The translations under genes were made by a program, and so were the position numbers. The notes below the pieces were generated by a model, which was not told where the DNA came from, made no database searches, and saw nothing but the letters and a program-made list of their open reading frames with translations. From Paraktedonobacter sp036384215 (GTDB lineage: Bacteria; Chloroflexota; Ktedonobacteria; Ktedonobacterales; Ktedonobacteraceae), in NCBI GenBank assembly GCA_036384215.1, contig DASVMX010000243.1, positions 1-27,634 of the forward strand: 27,634 nt of DNA. The letters are read 5' to 3'. Below, piece after piece: positions 15,801-25,512 of the stretch. How positions within the stretch are numbered: the first letter of the stretch is position 1; each line of letters opens with the position of its first letter.

Positions 15801-18800
15801 GCTGAGTTGTTGCGCGAGGCATATCAGAGCGAGCATGGCCCGGCAATTCCGCCCTACCTGGTACCCGACGTGCCACCACCCTGGACCCCTGAGTATCCCG
15901 CAGAGTTCCGGGAGGAGGTATCCCCTCTGGCCGGGTATCACTATCAGATTGGCGCGGCAAATGGGATCGCCGCCTCCGGCTACTATACAGCCACCCGGCG
16001 TTATTGCTACGACTTCCAGACCGAAGGCGCGGGACATCGCGGGATGCAAGTAGCCCAGCTGGACCCCATGGGAAATCGGACCACGATTGACTATGATGCT
16101 TTTGATCTCTTGCCGTGTGTGGTCACAGACGCGAATGGACTTGTGCTTACTACCAACTATAACTATCGAACCATGCTGCCACACGAGTACACCGATTTCA
16201 ACGGCAATCGCACTCTTTATACATATACACCACTCGGACACGTGGCCAGCGAGGCAGTCATGGGCAAAGAAGGTCAGAACGTCGGCGATACTCCGCAAAC
16301 CCCCAGCACACGCTGGATCTACGATTTTATGGCTTTTATTGAGCGGGGGCAGCCGATTTCTGTGCGCACGATCCACCGGGAATATTATAGCACTGACGCC
16401 AGCGTTCCTCCTCCCCTGCGCGATCAGACCATCAGTAAAATAGAATACTCAGACAGTTTTGGCAGGTTGCTCCAGACCCGCATGCAAGGAGAAGAAATCC
16501 GCTTTGGTGACCCTATCTCCGGCGACAATGTGCTGCCTGCCGATCAGTCACAGCCCGGCGGCACAACCATCGGGAACGCTCCTGAGCCTGGTTCGCCTCC
16601 TCGTACGGTCATCAGCGGCTGGCAGATCTATGACAATAAAGGGCGAATCGCGGAAAAGTTTGAACCCTTCTTTGCCCAGGGCTGGGATTATGCTCAGCCT
16701 ACAGAGCAAGAGCGGGGACAGCGCACGTTGCTAGCCTATGATCCTCCAGGGCGGCTCATTCTGACCGTTCATCCTGATGGCTCAGAAGAACAAACTATCT
16801 ACGGAGTTCCTGTCGATATAACCAGGCCTGGCATCTATATCCCGACTCCATGGGAGACATATGTTTACGATGCCAATGACAACGCGGGACGCACAGACCC
16901 ACTGGGATCGCACAGCTATGAAGATCACTGGAATACGCCTACTAGCACGACTAGAGACGCTCTGGGGCGGGAGGTCAAAACGGTCACCCGCAATGGCCGC
17001 CAGCCAGAGAACTGGTATAGCACGCTTTCAACCTACGATATTCGCGGTAATCTGCTCACTCTCGTAGATCAACTGGGCCGGACCGCCTTCCGCTATATAT
17101 ACGACCTGGCGAATCGGCAATGGCGCGTTGAGCAACTGGACAGTGGCATAAAGCGCCAGGTGTTGAACGCTGATGGCCAGGTAGTCGAGCTGCGCGATAG
17201 CCGCGGCGCGCTGAAATTATATACGTACGACCAGCTTGTGCGCTCGCGCCAGATCTGGGCGCGTGACCAGGAAAACTTGCCGGTGACCTCTCGCGAGTAC
17301 CTGATTTATGGTGATAGTCCCGACTCAGGGCTTACCCGGCAAGAAGCGGCTGAGCGCAATCTACTGAGTACTCTGTACAAACATTTTGACGAAGCCGGGT
17401 TGCTGACCTTCAGCCTCTATGATTTTAAAATGAATGTCACGGAGAAAGAGCGTCAGGTGATCAACGATAACGCAATGCTGGCAAACCAGTTCCCCGCTGA
17501 GGTTTCAGGGCCGGCAAGAGCTGCGTTGCTTGACCCCGAAAGTTACCAGTGTTCCTATACCTATGACGCTCTGAACCGCATCAAGACCATGCTCTATCCA
17601 CGGGATGTGCTGGATCAGCGCAAGGAATTTCGCCCGCTTTATAACCGGGCTGCAGCGTTGAAAAGCGTGAAATTCGGTGGTGAACTGTATATTGAGCATA
17701 TCGCTTACGATGCCAGAGGACAGCGCACATTGATAGCATATGGCAACGGGATTATGACCCGCTACGCCTATGACGAGCAAACGTTTCGCCTGGTACGTAT
17801 GCGTAGCGAAGAGTATACGCTGCCCGCGCCCTTTACCTATCAGCCTACCGGTGCGGCTCCGCTGCAAGATTATGGCTACGACTATGATCTGATAGGCAAT
17901 CCCCTGGTTCTGCACGACCGCACTCCAGGTGATGGCGTGCCCCCGCAGTCAGACCAGCTTGATCGCGCTTTTCGTTATGATCCCCTCTACCGCCTGTTAA
18001 CCGCCACTGGACGCGAGTGCAATTTCACCCTGACCGACCCCTGGAACGACGCTCCACGCTGCCAGAATCCAGCCGGGACACGTCTCTACAGCGAAACGTA
18101 TACCTACGACCCGGCTTATAATCTGATCCGCCTGGACCACCAGGCCGATGGCAACAGCTTTACACGGAATTTGGATCTGTTTCCAGATACGAACAGGCTG
18201 GCAACTTTGCGGGTGGGGGAGAACACCTTCGCCTATCACTACGATGAGAATGGCAATCTCGACAGTGAAGCCACATCCCGACGCTTCGTCTGGGATCACC
18301 GCAACTGCATGATACACTTTACGACCCAGGCCGAAGGCAGCCAGCAGCCCTTGCTCGCGAATACTTATAGCTATGATAGCGCTGGCCTGCGCGTCAAGAA
18401 ATTGACGCGCAACCAGGCGGGGCAGAACGAATTTACGATCACGATTGATGGGATATTCGAAGTACAACGCCTGGGAAGCGGTCCTGAGATGAGAGAGAAT
18501 AATCTGCTCCATATTCTGGACACCACACAGCGTATCGCCCTGATCCGCGTTGGCCCTCCCCTGCCAGACGACCCCGCTCCTCCTGTGCAATACCTGTTGG
18601 CCGATCAACTCGACAGCAGCAACGTGGTCGTTAGCCTGGATGGCGCGTGGATCAACCGCGAGGAGTACACGCCGTTCGGCGAGACGAGCTTTGGGAGTTT
18701 CTCCCACAAGCGCTTCCGTTTTACTGGCAAGGAGCGCGATGAGGAGAGCGGCCTCTACTACTTCGGAGCGCGCTATATGCCTCCATGGCTGGCTCGTTGG

Positions 18801-19520
18801 ATGAGTCCTGATCCTGGCGGCACAGTCGATGGTCTCGATTTGTATACTTTCGTCAAAAATAATCCTATGAAATTTGTCGATCACGACGGACAGGGAGCGC
18901 ACGTCAGAGTACTCCCGGCTCGTGGAAGCAGGGTAAGACCAGTCATTACTATCCGCCTGGAAGGGATTCTCGTCGATCAGACCGGCACCCTCGTCACACA
19001 GATGCAGCGAAGAAATATCGTCCGAAGAATGGCCAGGCAGTTCGCGAGATCTTATGCTGGCGCAAACCCGGCTGGCACTGTAGATTATCGCGGCACGCTG
19101 AGAATAAGGACGACCGGCGCGGCAGTGCCCCGCATCCGCAGATCGGAGCATGTTATCAGAATTGTCGCCCCTGGAACGATACCGGGCACCGGGGGGGCAC
19201 TGGGTGTTCTCGGCAGGGCACCTTTCGGCCAGAATGTCGCTTACATTTCAAGCGCAACCATACCCCACGTGCCCGCGGTGGTAGGTCCGCACGCGGGAAC
19301 AGGCAGATCAGTTACCGGGAATGGCACGCTAGAAAGAACCGGAACGCACGAATTGGGACATTCCATGAGCTTAGTCCACCCCGTACCAGGGACGCTACCA
19401 GGGAACTTGATGCATCAAACCGCGCAACCAAATGCGGGTCTCAACGTCAACTTTGCCCAGATTACACATATCCAGACACAGCACAATCTGGGTAATCTCA
19501 ATCAGGGTGCCCAGGTATGA
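12801..19520 (+). CDS. Tc toxin TcB-TcC fusion with Rhs shell and metzincin-like cargo
   Basis: This 2,239-residue protein has the following order. SpvB domain (about 25-330), starting GETFSPDLFTGTGNVTIPL and GPFGLGWRLG. TcdB middle N region with FG-GAP-like Asp loops (DIDGNG, DANGDGHID, DLTGNGITD, DVDGDGVAD; about 335-640). TcdB middle C region (about 800-950, LRTELYALDES). YD-repeat Rhs shell (about 1085-1930) and Rhs core (about 1931-2030, FTGKERDEESGLYYFGARY, DPGGTVDGLDLYTFVKNNP). In Tc toxins the TcB-TcC cocoon sheathes and autoproteolytically frees the C-terminal cargo. The cargo here (about 2031-2239) is Arg-rich and contains H2183-ELG-H2187-x5-H2193 and NLM2204H, a zinc protease signature. 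There is no signal peptide or PAAR domain. It is the first gene of the toxin operon. Confidence 0.93.
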   Translation: MGDRLSSPGQIISLPQGGGSLQGLGETFSPDLFTGTGNVTIPLTTPAGRNNVQPTLSLLYSTGAGNGPFGLGWRLGVPEVSRKTAKGVPIYDDSQDVFLMSNSEDLVPVFADKESTTFRPRTDSAFAQIAHYTSQSDNYWEARLKDGTTQVYGTPGQAGSDPAVLANPTNSHRVFSWHLAASYDPFGNRIAYEYEIDKSQDERCPWQQIYLSAIRYIDYGDQPDFQYLVSVRFHYETRQDAFSSRRAGFEIRTTRLCKEIEVFIGTGEKELIRRYTLHHEQAPFNGNALLTRVSTTGYAGEQSEQLPPVQFRYTDFVPEKQRFIPLTGKDSPSGSLAHPDYELVDIDGNGLPGFLSMDGNAQYWRNLGAGKLDARRSLPVIPAGVRLQDPGAQLIDANGDGHIDLMVCNERFGGYYPLTAQELEGQRFYQPYRVTPSIDLKDPEVRLVDLTGNGITDAIRSGTRMECFFNDPIQGWNSVREVARRALDEFPNVNFSDSRVQLGCMTGDNLQDIVLIANGHVEYWPSLGHGNWGARIIMKNSPRFPYGYNPHYVLLGDVDGDGVADLVYVDDHKVSLWINQNGNSWSEEVSISGTPSVADANALRLTDILGNGVSGVLWSSPANGTQPSMHFLDFTGGVKPYLLSGIVNNSGAETHIEYASSIKYYLEDEQNRATRWKTSLPFPVQVISRVVSFDRFSGSSLTTEYFYHHGYWDGVEREFRGFGRVDQLDTLHYKDLGPSPHYSPPTETRTWFHLGPISTQFAGRPYTADFTNEYWSEDPDVLPVPPLPAGLKSRGERDALRALRGRILRTELYALDESNFATRPYQVSEHSHGVRLEVKPGPGTPRIPGVYFPYTCAQRTTAWERGTDPYTIVTFLDDYDAYGQEQKTTTIAVPRGRDYRHKSPISEPYLATLSTVHYAPAPDPEHFMVNRITSQTQYEIQNNGTMTLLELHTEIITNPARQSLFSHSLHFYDGEAFVGLPLGKLGNYGAPVRIEELVLTAELLREAYQSEHGPAIPPYLVPDVPPPWTPEYPAEFREEVSPLAGYHYQIGAANGIAASGYYTATRRYCYDFQTEGAGHRGMQVAQLDPMGNRTTIDYDAFDLLPCVVTDANGLVLTTNYNYRTMLPHEYTDFNGNRTLYTYTPLGHVASEAVMGKEGQNVGDTPQTPSTRWIYDFMAFIERGQPISVRTIHREYYSTDASVPPPLRDQTISKIEYSDSFGRLLQTRMQGEEIRFGDPISGDNVLPADQSQPGGTTIGNAPEPGSPPRTVISGWQIYDNKGRIAEKFEPFFAQGWDYAQPTEQERGQRTLLAYDPPGRLILTVHPDGSEEQTIYGVPVDITRPGIYIPTPWETYVYDANDNAGRTDPLGSHSYEDHWNTPTSTTRDALGREVKTVTRNGRQPENWYSTLSTYDIRGNLLTLVDQLGRTAFRYIYDLANRQWRVEQLDSGIKRQVLNADGQVVELRDSRGALKLYTYDQLVRSRQIWARDQENLPVTSREYLIYGDSPDSGLTRQEAAERNLLSTLYKHFDEAGLLTFSLYDFKMNVTEKERQVINDNAMLANQFPAEVSGPARAALLDPESYQCSYTYDALNRIKTMLYPRDVLDQRKEFRPLYNRAAALKSVKFGGELYIEHIAYDARGQRTLIAYGNGIMTRYAYDEQTFRLVRMRSEEYTLPAPFTYQPTGAAPLQDYGYDYDLIGNPLVLHDRTPGDGVPPQSDQLDRAFRYDPLYRLLTATGRECNFTLTDPWNDAPRCQNPAGTRLYSETYTYDPAYNLIRLDHQADGNSFTRNLDLFPDTNRLATLRVGENTFAYHYDENGNLDSEATSRRFVWDHRNCMIHFTTQAEGSQQPLLANTYSYDSAGLRVKKLTRNQAGQNEFTITIDGIFEVQRLGSGPEMRENNLLHILDTTQRIALIRVGPPLPDDPAPPVQYLLADQLDSSNVVVSLDGAWINREEYTPFGETSFGSFSHKRFRFTGKERDEESGLYYFGARYMPPWLARWMSPDPGGTVDGLDLYTFVKNNPMKFVDHDGQGAHVRVLPARGSRVRPVITIRLEGILVDQTGTLVTQMQRRNIVRRMARQFARSYAGANPAGTVDYRGTLRIRTTGAAVPRIRRSEHVIRIVAPGTIPGTGGALGVLGRAPFGQNVAYISSATIPHVPAVVGPHAGTGRSVTGNGTLERTGTHELGHSMSLVHPVPGTLPGNLMHQTAQPNAGLNVNFAQITHIQTQHNLGNLNQGAQV

Positions 19521-19562
19521 TGAAACTGACATATCACTATTGTTGTAGTGCAGATCAAATAC

Positions 19563-19568
19563 AAGGAG
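19563..19568 (+). promoter_or_regulatory. Ribosome binding site deciding the ATG start of the TcA gene
   Basis: AAGGAG stands 9 bases before ATG 19578. An in-frame GTG at 19548 would place this site inside the coding sequence and has no site of its own. Confidence 0.7.
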
Positions 19569-19577
19569 ATTTCAAAC

Positions 19578-22500
19578 ATGGGAGTGAGAGAAAACGAATC
19601 ATTGCAGGCCAAAAAGGATCGTCTACTGGTCAACAAAACCCTGCACGAGCAGAAGGTCGCGAGCAACCTGCACCTGCTCTCAACTAAAGACTCGTTTATC
19701 AATGCGCTGGTCAGAAAAGGATATCCGAGTGTCACCGCGATAGCCACTGCCGCGCCCGATACCTTCGCGCAGTCAGTCAGCGAAGTGGCGGGTCTACCGG
19801 AAATAGAGCGCGTGTACGCCAGCGCCCAGGCTCAGCATGGAGTGATGAATACCCTTGTAACTGGCCTGTTAGCAGACCTGGCTTTGAGCAAAGATCAGGG
19901 TGAACTCACTGACACACGTGGCTTCCCCATGAACCAGGTCGAACCATGCGATACAATCGCCGGGCCCAATGCCTACCTGGATGCACTGCTCACATTCGCC
20001 ACGCGGAACCTGCTTAATCAGGGAAAACCCATCGATAGGGCGTGGCTGGACGCAGCCTTCTGCCAACCCTTTGCTCAACTCGTGACAGATTGCTCGGCAA
20101 GTGAAGTGCAGGTACAGCAAGTGCGCATCTGCATTGAAGTCCTGCGCACCTTTCTGTCAAGCACATTGATCACACCATCATACCTGGAGCATAGCTATCG
20201 AGATCTTCTGGCGAGCAATGGCACTTCTTATAATGAGCTTCAGCAGTCCCTGCACGCTGACGCGAAGACACGCCAGGAACTGGCCAATCGCCTGGGCATC
20301 TCACTCGACCATCTGAACGAACTCTTCGTACCAGCCGCGAAAATTACCGAGGCGGAATTGTCTGTACTATTTGGACTGGCATCTACCCAGGTGAAGCCAA
20401 TCCCTCTCCCTCCGATCGAGGCAAAACTGCTGGCCTGGCGCAAGCAATACCTGTACTCACTCTGGTTCCAGGCCGACTACCCCGAGAAGCCTGCGCGCTA
20501 TCGTGCGCCACTGGTTGATCCAGACTTGATTGAAGAAACCAACTTGCAAGGCCCACCAGACGACAATCCTGCCTATACCCTGTGGAAGACTCGTAAGCAG
20601 CGGATAGTCGAACTGAAGGCATATCTGAGAACGCTGCGCGAACAGCAGCCTACTGAACAGGCAGGCTTTAACAAGATCGTCGAGTATATTCTGGGAATAC
20701 CCGCGAGCGAGTTGCTCGCTCTGGCTGATCAACGCAGCCAGGGAGAGAATATCGCTCCACGCCTGGAGGAACTGGCTCTGATTGACAGCGAATTTAACTA
20801 TCTTGCCCTGATTGCTCGGACACTCAGCGACTCCAGCGGTACGCTCCTCGCCGATGAGTGGGAAGTTGTGTACGCGATTCTGACGCAGGTCTGGAAACGA
20901 CGCCAGTTTGCCGCCTGGCGCAAAGATGAGGAGGAGAGAGCAATCTCTCTCTCTCCCGTTTTCTTTAAAATCACAGAACCTGATCCACTGAAATTTCCGC
21001 CTCCCCCTCCCTATCAGCCACCACAGTGGCAAGGCACGTTTGAGGCGCGCCAGGACTGGCTGACCACGCTGCGCTCTCGCATCGACCAGCAGGCGCAGGT
21101 GGCCCGCACACTGGTAGCATCCGTCACGTACTGCGAAGACACGAACCTGCCAGATCTGCGGAATACGCTGATTCTCGCACTTCCCGACGGCGGCAATAGT
21201 CTCGACTCGAAAAGTTCCTGGTTCACCAGCAATTTTCAGATCGATGCCTCGCTTGCTGGTGGGCAATTGACAACGCGCATTGGCCAGGCTATCGAAACAC
21301 TCCAGGGGGTGCTCTGGGCTGTCCGCATCAGCGATTTGGCCACTCATCCCGATCTGACCCTGGTGTCTCAGGGCGACTTTGACGATGCCTGGCCCTGGAT
21401 TGGCTCGTTCGCTGCCTGGCGGGCCAGCCAGATGGTTCTGTACTATCCAGAAAACTTTATGCAGCCGGGCCTGCGAGCACATCAGACCCCCATGTTCCAG
21501 GATCTGGTGACTGCAACTCGCTCTTACCCGAGTCTCACGCCTCAGCAAGCTCGTGGGATCGCCGCTAACTACGCGACCTACTTGCAGGATGTCTGCACAC
21601 TCATGCTCAACGCAGCCTGCCTGGCCAGAACGCGCGTGGCTCCCGATGGTGATCCCCATGGTTCTTTTCGCGATCTCTACTACCTGTTTGGCATTGGCGA
21701 AGCAAATCGCGCGCTCTACTGGTCGGCCTTCGACCCTGAAGTTCCTCAGCCAGCCGATTACGCGCAGAGTTTCTGGACCCAGGTGCCAGGCATAACCAAC
21801 GTTGTCGATATTATCGGTGCTCTGCCTTATCACATTGATTCATCACTGCGTTCTATTCTCCTGTTTGCAATCGTCTCTCAGAACGGAGCACGCAAACTGG
21901 TTGTGACCAGATATAATCTGGAGAAGCGAGTCTGGGACACCGGCTCGACTGTTATTGAGCCACCAAAACAAACAAGCGACTTCTCTGCAGTCATCGAACA
22001 GCGCTTCTCGGTAGGCGAGGTTCCTCCAACCCTGGTGGCGCGACTCAGCGATGGCACTCTCTACCAGGGAGCATTGATTGGAGATGGCCTGACGCTTGGT
22101 CAACAGGGCTGGATGCCCTGGAAACCCGATTCTGTGGATGGAAACCTTGCTCTCCATGCCGTGGTGCGTCTCTCAGACACGGATTGGCGGCTGGTCATTC
22201 GCATGCCCAATGGCAAAATTCGCGTCATCGGCCCGCAAGGTCTGATTGGCGAGGTTGCTGGCCGCTATCTCGGAGGACTGAACTTCACGCAGACAGATTC
22301 CTTCTTCATCTATAGAGATAACTCCCGTACGTCCAAAACAGCCAGGTACGCGAGTTTAAACCATCCAGAGCAATCTGCCACGTTTAACGCTCCTGCCATG
22401 CCAGAGCGTATTGCAATCAACTGCGGCTATGGCATCACCGATTCTCTGCGTGCAGCCTGGTACTCGATTGAAAGCGCACTGGATGGGACAGTCTATAAAG

Positions 22501-25466
22501 CTACCCACTGCGAGGTCAAAGTAGCGAGCGGCTTGCTCCAGATAGACCCTCTTGTCCCGGCCGCGCCAGCTCTGAAAGGCCCATTCCAGATTACTGATGC
22601 TCTGAGCGAGGAGGAATTGCAGCGCCGCGCCCGGGAAATTGACCAGGCGTTTGCGGAGAATAAGAATGCTCCTCTCAGCGTTCTGGATTACCTGGAAGAA
22701 GCCTACTACTTCGTCCCGCTTCAGCTCATGACCCAGTTACAAGCCAGTGGCCAGTATATCACCTGCCTGGACTGGCTGCGCACGGTCTATGATTATACAC
22801 AACCCGCGTCCAGTGCAATCGTTTACACTGGTCTGCGCCCGGAAGTGCAGATCAGCGTGCGCTCTCAGCGCTTTATCGACCTGCTGCAAGATCCTCTGGA
22901 CGCGCATCGGATCGCCTTAACTCGTCCCACCGCCCTTCTCCGCTTCGCGTTACAAAACGGAATAAGCTGCTTTCTGGCTTATGCGGATTCTGAGTTCAGC
23001 CGCGATACAGCCGAGTCGGTGCCTCGCGCGCGCACGTTATATATCAATGCCAGCAGGCTGCTCGACATATTAAAGCAAATGCAGGTCCAATCAGACCTGG
23101 CCCGGCATTTGAGCGAGAAGAGACAGGAACTCCGGCGCGCCAGGACCGACACGCTTCACCCGGCAGACCAGCAACCGACTGAACTTCAGCACGCGCTCCT
23201 GCTGGCTCAGCCAGATCTCGCCGACCTGGTGCAGAAAGTTGGCAAGACGGAACTCTCAAATGGTAAGCGACGGCTGGTTCTGACCAATCTGTTGAATATC
23301 ACTCGCCTCTCTGAGGTTCCACCAAATCCAGTGATTCAATCGCTCTACCTGCACATGGCTGTCAATCTGTACAAGATTCGCAGCGGTTGCAATATCGCGG
23401 GCATGATACGGCAACTCGATCCCTATGCGGTGGATAGAGAAGTGGGAAGTGGCTACCCTGTCATTGGCCTGCCAGGAGAACTGCCCGTACCAGGAGCCAG
23501 GCCGCCCGCCCCAACGCTCTATCGTTATGCTGTCTTGATCGAACGAGCCAGGCAGGAGGTCGCGCTTGCCACCCAGGTTGAGAATGCGATGCTGGCCGCC
23601 CTGGAGAAGCGAGACGCGGAATACTATACGCTGATGCGTGCCCGCCAGGATCTGGGCCTGGCGCAAGCCAATGTCCAGTTGCGGGACTTGTACGTTCGCG
23701 AGGCGGAAGGGAGCGTTATCCTGGCTCAACTCGGTCAACAACGTGCTCAGACGCAGGCCGACTATTATCAGGCACGTCTGAATGAAGGCGTCAGCGCTCT
23801 GGAAAAGGACAGCCTGATCCTCATGGGCACTTCTGCGGCTCTTCAGCTAGCCTCCGCTGGCATGAACTTCCTGGCCGCAGCGCTTCCGGCCTCGATCTCC
23901 GCCGGTTTTCCCTCTGGCGTCTCTATCAGCACCAGCCCGCAGGGGGCGGCTATGTCCGTCGCCGCTGGCCTCGGGTCGCTCGCCGGCGCTGCCGGCACCG
24001 CTGGCTCCATTCTCTCCACGCTGGCCAGCTACGAACGGCGTCAACAGGAATGGGAGTTTCAGAAGAATGTAGCAGGGCAGGACGTTTTGATCGGGGCGCA
24101 GCAGGTCACAACCGCGCAGGATCGTTTGCGCGTCGTTGGCCAGGATCGCAATATTGCGGCGCTCCAATCGAGCAATGCCAGCACCAATGTCGAATACCTG
24201 GCAAACAAATTTACCAATGCGACTCTCTATGACTGGATGAGCCAGGTACTCGAAGGCGTCTATCGCTCTATCCTGCAACAGGCGACTGCCGTTGCACAGA
24301 TCGCCGCGGCTCAACTCGCTTTTGAACGCCAGGAGACACCGCCAGGCATTATTAAAACGGACTACTGGGAAATGTCCTCTGGCGGCGGCACAGAACAGAA
24401 CCGCAAGGGTCTCACCGGCTCGTACCGCCTGCTGGAAGATATCAATAGCCTGGATGAATATGCGTTCTCCTCGGCCAAACGCAAGCTCCAGTTAACAAAG
24501 ACCATCTCACTGGCTCGCCTGGCTCCCGCCGAGTTCCAGAATTTGAAAAGCTCCGGCGTTATGCAGTTCGCCACTCCTATGGAGTTGTTTGATCACGATT
24601 TTCCTGGCCACTACCTGCGCTTGGTCAATCGCATACGCGTGTCAGTTGTCGCGTTGATCCCGGCAACTGAGAGCATCAAAGCGACTCTGGCAACCTCGGG
24701 TGTATCGCGCGTCGTGGTTGGCTCCAACAATCTGTTCCATTCGCTGGTCGTCAACCGCCTGCCCGAACAGGCCGCGCTCACATCGCCCCGCGATGCATCT
24801 GGAGTTTTTGAACTGCACGCGATCCAACCTGAGATGTTCCTGCCCTTTGAGAATACCGGGGTAGATACTTCCTGGCTCTTTAGCATTCCCAGAGCAGCGA
24901 ATCTGTTTGACTACGATACCATTGCGGATGTGCTGCTCACCATGGAATACACTGCCCTATATAACGACACCTATCGAACTCAGGTTTGTCGCGGTCTGGA
25001 GACGACCTCCAGCGCGGAACGACCTTTCAGTTTCCGCCAGGAATTGCCGGATCAATGGTACGATCTGCACAACCCTGATCAGACAGAAACCCCAATGACT
25101 GTACGCTTCAGTACCAGGCCCGCAGACTTCCCGCCAAACGTGAGGGATTTACGCATTAGCCAGGTGGCGCTGTACTTCAAGCGGGCTTCCGGTCACCTCT
25201 TTGAGGTTCAGGTAGAGAACCTGCTCTTCGCTGTGGGCTCAGATGCGCCAATAGGTGGTCCCGCAACCTCGATCGATGGAGTCATCAGCACACGCCGAGG
25301 GAATGCCAGTAGTTGGATACCGTTAATCGGCCTGGCCCCCAATGGCGAATGGGAATTAGCATTCCCGAATACGCCGGAGATAAGACAACTGTTCAGCGAG
25401 GGATTGATCGAAGATATCCTTTTTGACATTTCCTACACTTATCGTACACCGGATTGGACCTTTTAG
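19578..25466 (+). CDS. Compact TcA-like toxin pore subunit (neuraminidase-like/VRP1 type)
   Basis: This 1,962-residue protein has an alpha-helical N-terminal VRP1-like part (about 1-600, with PNAYLDALLTFATRNL near 125). A neuraminidase-like region follows (WPWIGSFAAWRASQMVLYYPEN at about 604-626; RDLYYLFGIGEANRALYW). Next are a beta-rich stretch (about 730-1010), a helical block (EEAYYFVPLQLMTQL; YADSEFSRDT) and a long coiled-coil shaft (about 1320-1590) around a hydrophobic hairpin (about 1411-1488), the expected pore-forming tip. The TcB-binding C-terminus is seen in FDHDFPGHYLRLVNRIRVSV (from 1671) and GEWELAF to the end. In Tc toxins a TcA pentamer docks the TcB-TcC cocoon and injects the cargo. 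At 1,962 residues it is shorter than the ~2,500 of Photorhabdus TcdA1. It follows the TcB-TcC gene after 57 bases. Confidence 0.9.
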   Translation: MGVRENESLQAKKDRLLVNKTLHEQKVASNLHLLSTKDSFINALVRKGYPSVTAIATAAPDTFAQSVSEVAGLPEIERVYASAQAQHGVMNTLVTGLLADLALSKDQGELTDTRGFPMNQVEPCDTIAGPNAYLDALLTFATRNLLNQGKPIDRAWLDAAFCQPFAQLVTDCSASEVQVQQVRICIEVLRTFLSSTLITPSYLEHSYRDLLASNGTSYNELQQSLHADAKTRQELANRLGISLDHLNELFVPAAKITEAELSVLFGLASTQVKPIPLPPIEAKLLAWRKQYLYSLWFQADYPEKPARYRAPLVDPDLIEETNLQGPPDDNPAYTLWKTRKQRIVELKAYLRTLREQQPTEQAGFNKIVEYILGIPASELLALADQRSQGENIAPRLEELALIDSEFNYLALIARTLSDSSGTLLADEWEVVYAILTQVWKRRQFAAWRKDEEERAISLSPVFFKITEPDPLKFPPPPPYQPPQWQGTFEARQDWLTTLRSRIDQQAQVARTLVASVTYCEDTNLPDLRNTLILALPDGGNSLDSKSSWFTSNFQIDASLAGGQLTTRIGQAIETLQGVLWAVRISDLATHPDLTLVSQGDFDDAWPWIGSFAAWRASQMVLYYPENFMQPGLRAHQTPMFQDLVTATRSYPSLTPQQARGIAANYATYLQDVCTLMLNAACLARTRVAPDGDPHGSFRDLYYLFGIGEANRALYWSAFDPEVPQPADYAQSFWTQVPGITNVVDIIGALPYHIDSSLRSILLFAIVSQNGARKLVVTRYNLEKRVWDTGSTVIEPPKQTSDFSAVIEQRFSVGEVPPTLVARLSDGTLYQGALIGDGLTLGQQGWMPWKPDSVDGNLALHAVVRLSDTDWRLVIRMPNGKIRVIGPQGLIGEVAGRYLGGLNFTQTDSFFIYRDNSRTSKTARYASLNHPEQSATFNAPAMPERIAINCGYGITDSLRAAWYSIESALDGTVYKATHCEVKVASGLLQIDPLVPAAPALKGPFQITDALSEEELQRRAREIDQAFAENKNAPLSVLDYLEEAYYFVPLQLMTQLQASGQYITCLDWLRTVYDYTQPASSAIVYTGLRPEVQISVRSQRFIDLLQDPLDAHRIALTRPTALLRFALQNGISCFLAYADSEFSRDTAESVPRARTLYINASRLLDILKQMQVQSDLARHLSEKRQELRRARTDTLHPADQQPTELQHALLLAQPDLADLVQKVGKTELSNGKRRLVLTNLLNITRLSEVPPNPVIQSLYLHMAVNLYKIRSGCNIAGMIRQLDPYAVDREVGSGYPVIGLPGELPVPGARPPAPTLYRYAVLIERARQEVALATQVENAMLAALEKRDAEYYTLMRARQDLGLAQANVQLRDLYVREAEGSVILAQLGQQRAQTQADYYQARLNEGVSALEKDSLILMGTSAALQLASAGMNFLAAALPASISAGFPSGVSISTSPQGAAMSVAAGLGSLAGAAGTAGSILSTLASYERRQQEWEFQKNVAGQDVLIGAQQVTTAQDRLRVVGQDRNIAALQSSNASTNVEYLANKFTNATLYDWMSQVLEGVYRSILQQATAVAQIAAAQLAFERQETPPGIIKTDYWEMSSGGGTEQNRKGLTGSYRLLEDINSLDEYAFSSAKRKLQLTKTISLARLAPAEFQNLKSSGVMQFATPMELFDHDFPGHYLRLVNRIRVSVVALIPATESIKATLATSGVSRVVVGSNNLFHSLVVNRLPEQAALTSPRDASGVFELHAIQPEMFLPFENTGVDTSWLFSIPRAANLFDYDTIADVLLTMEYTALYNDTYRTQVCRGLETTSSAERPFSFRQELPDQWYDLHNPDQTETPMTVRFSTRPADFPPNVRDLRISQVALYFKRASGHLFEVQVENLLFAVGSDAPIGGPATSIDGVISTRRGNASSWIPLIGLAPNGEWELAFPNTPEIRQLFSEGLIEDILFDISYTYRTPDWTF

Positions 25467-25512
25467 AAACGTGCGAGAAAGCACATGTACATCATGAAAA
25501 GGAGATGATCTT

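Noticed and set aside
16060..18900. Periodic sequence similarity resembling direct repeats or a CRISPR array
   Set aside because: It is coding, the YD-repeat periodicity of the Rhs shell; there is no constant repeat with unique spacers.
12801..19520. Reading the first toxin gene as an interbacterial (type VI) Rhs effector
   Set aside because: It has SpvB and TcdB middle domains at the N-terminus, no PAAR domain, and a TcA-like gene follows directly.
15159..21833. Long minus-strand open frames inside the toxin genes (15159-16376, 17997-19151, 20457-21833)
   Set aside because: They lie antisense to conserved Rhs/TcA coding sequence and show low-complexity, unfamiliar translations.
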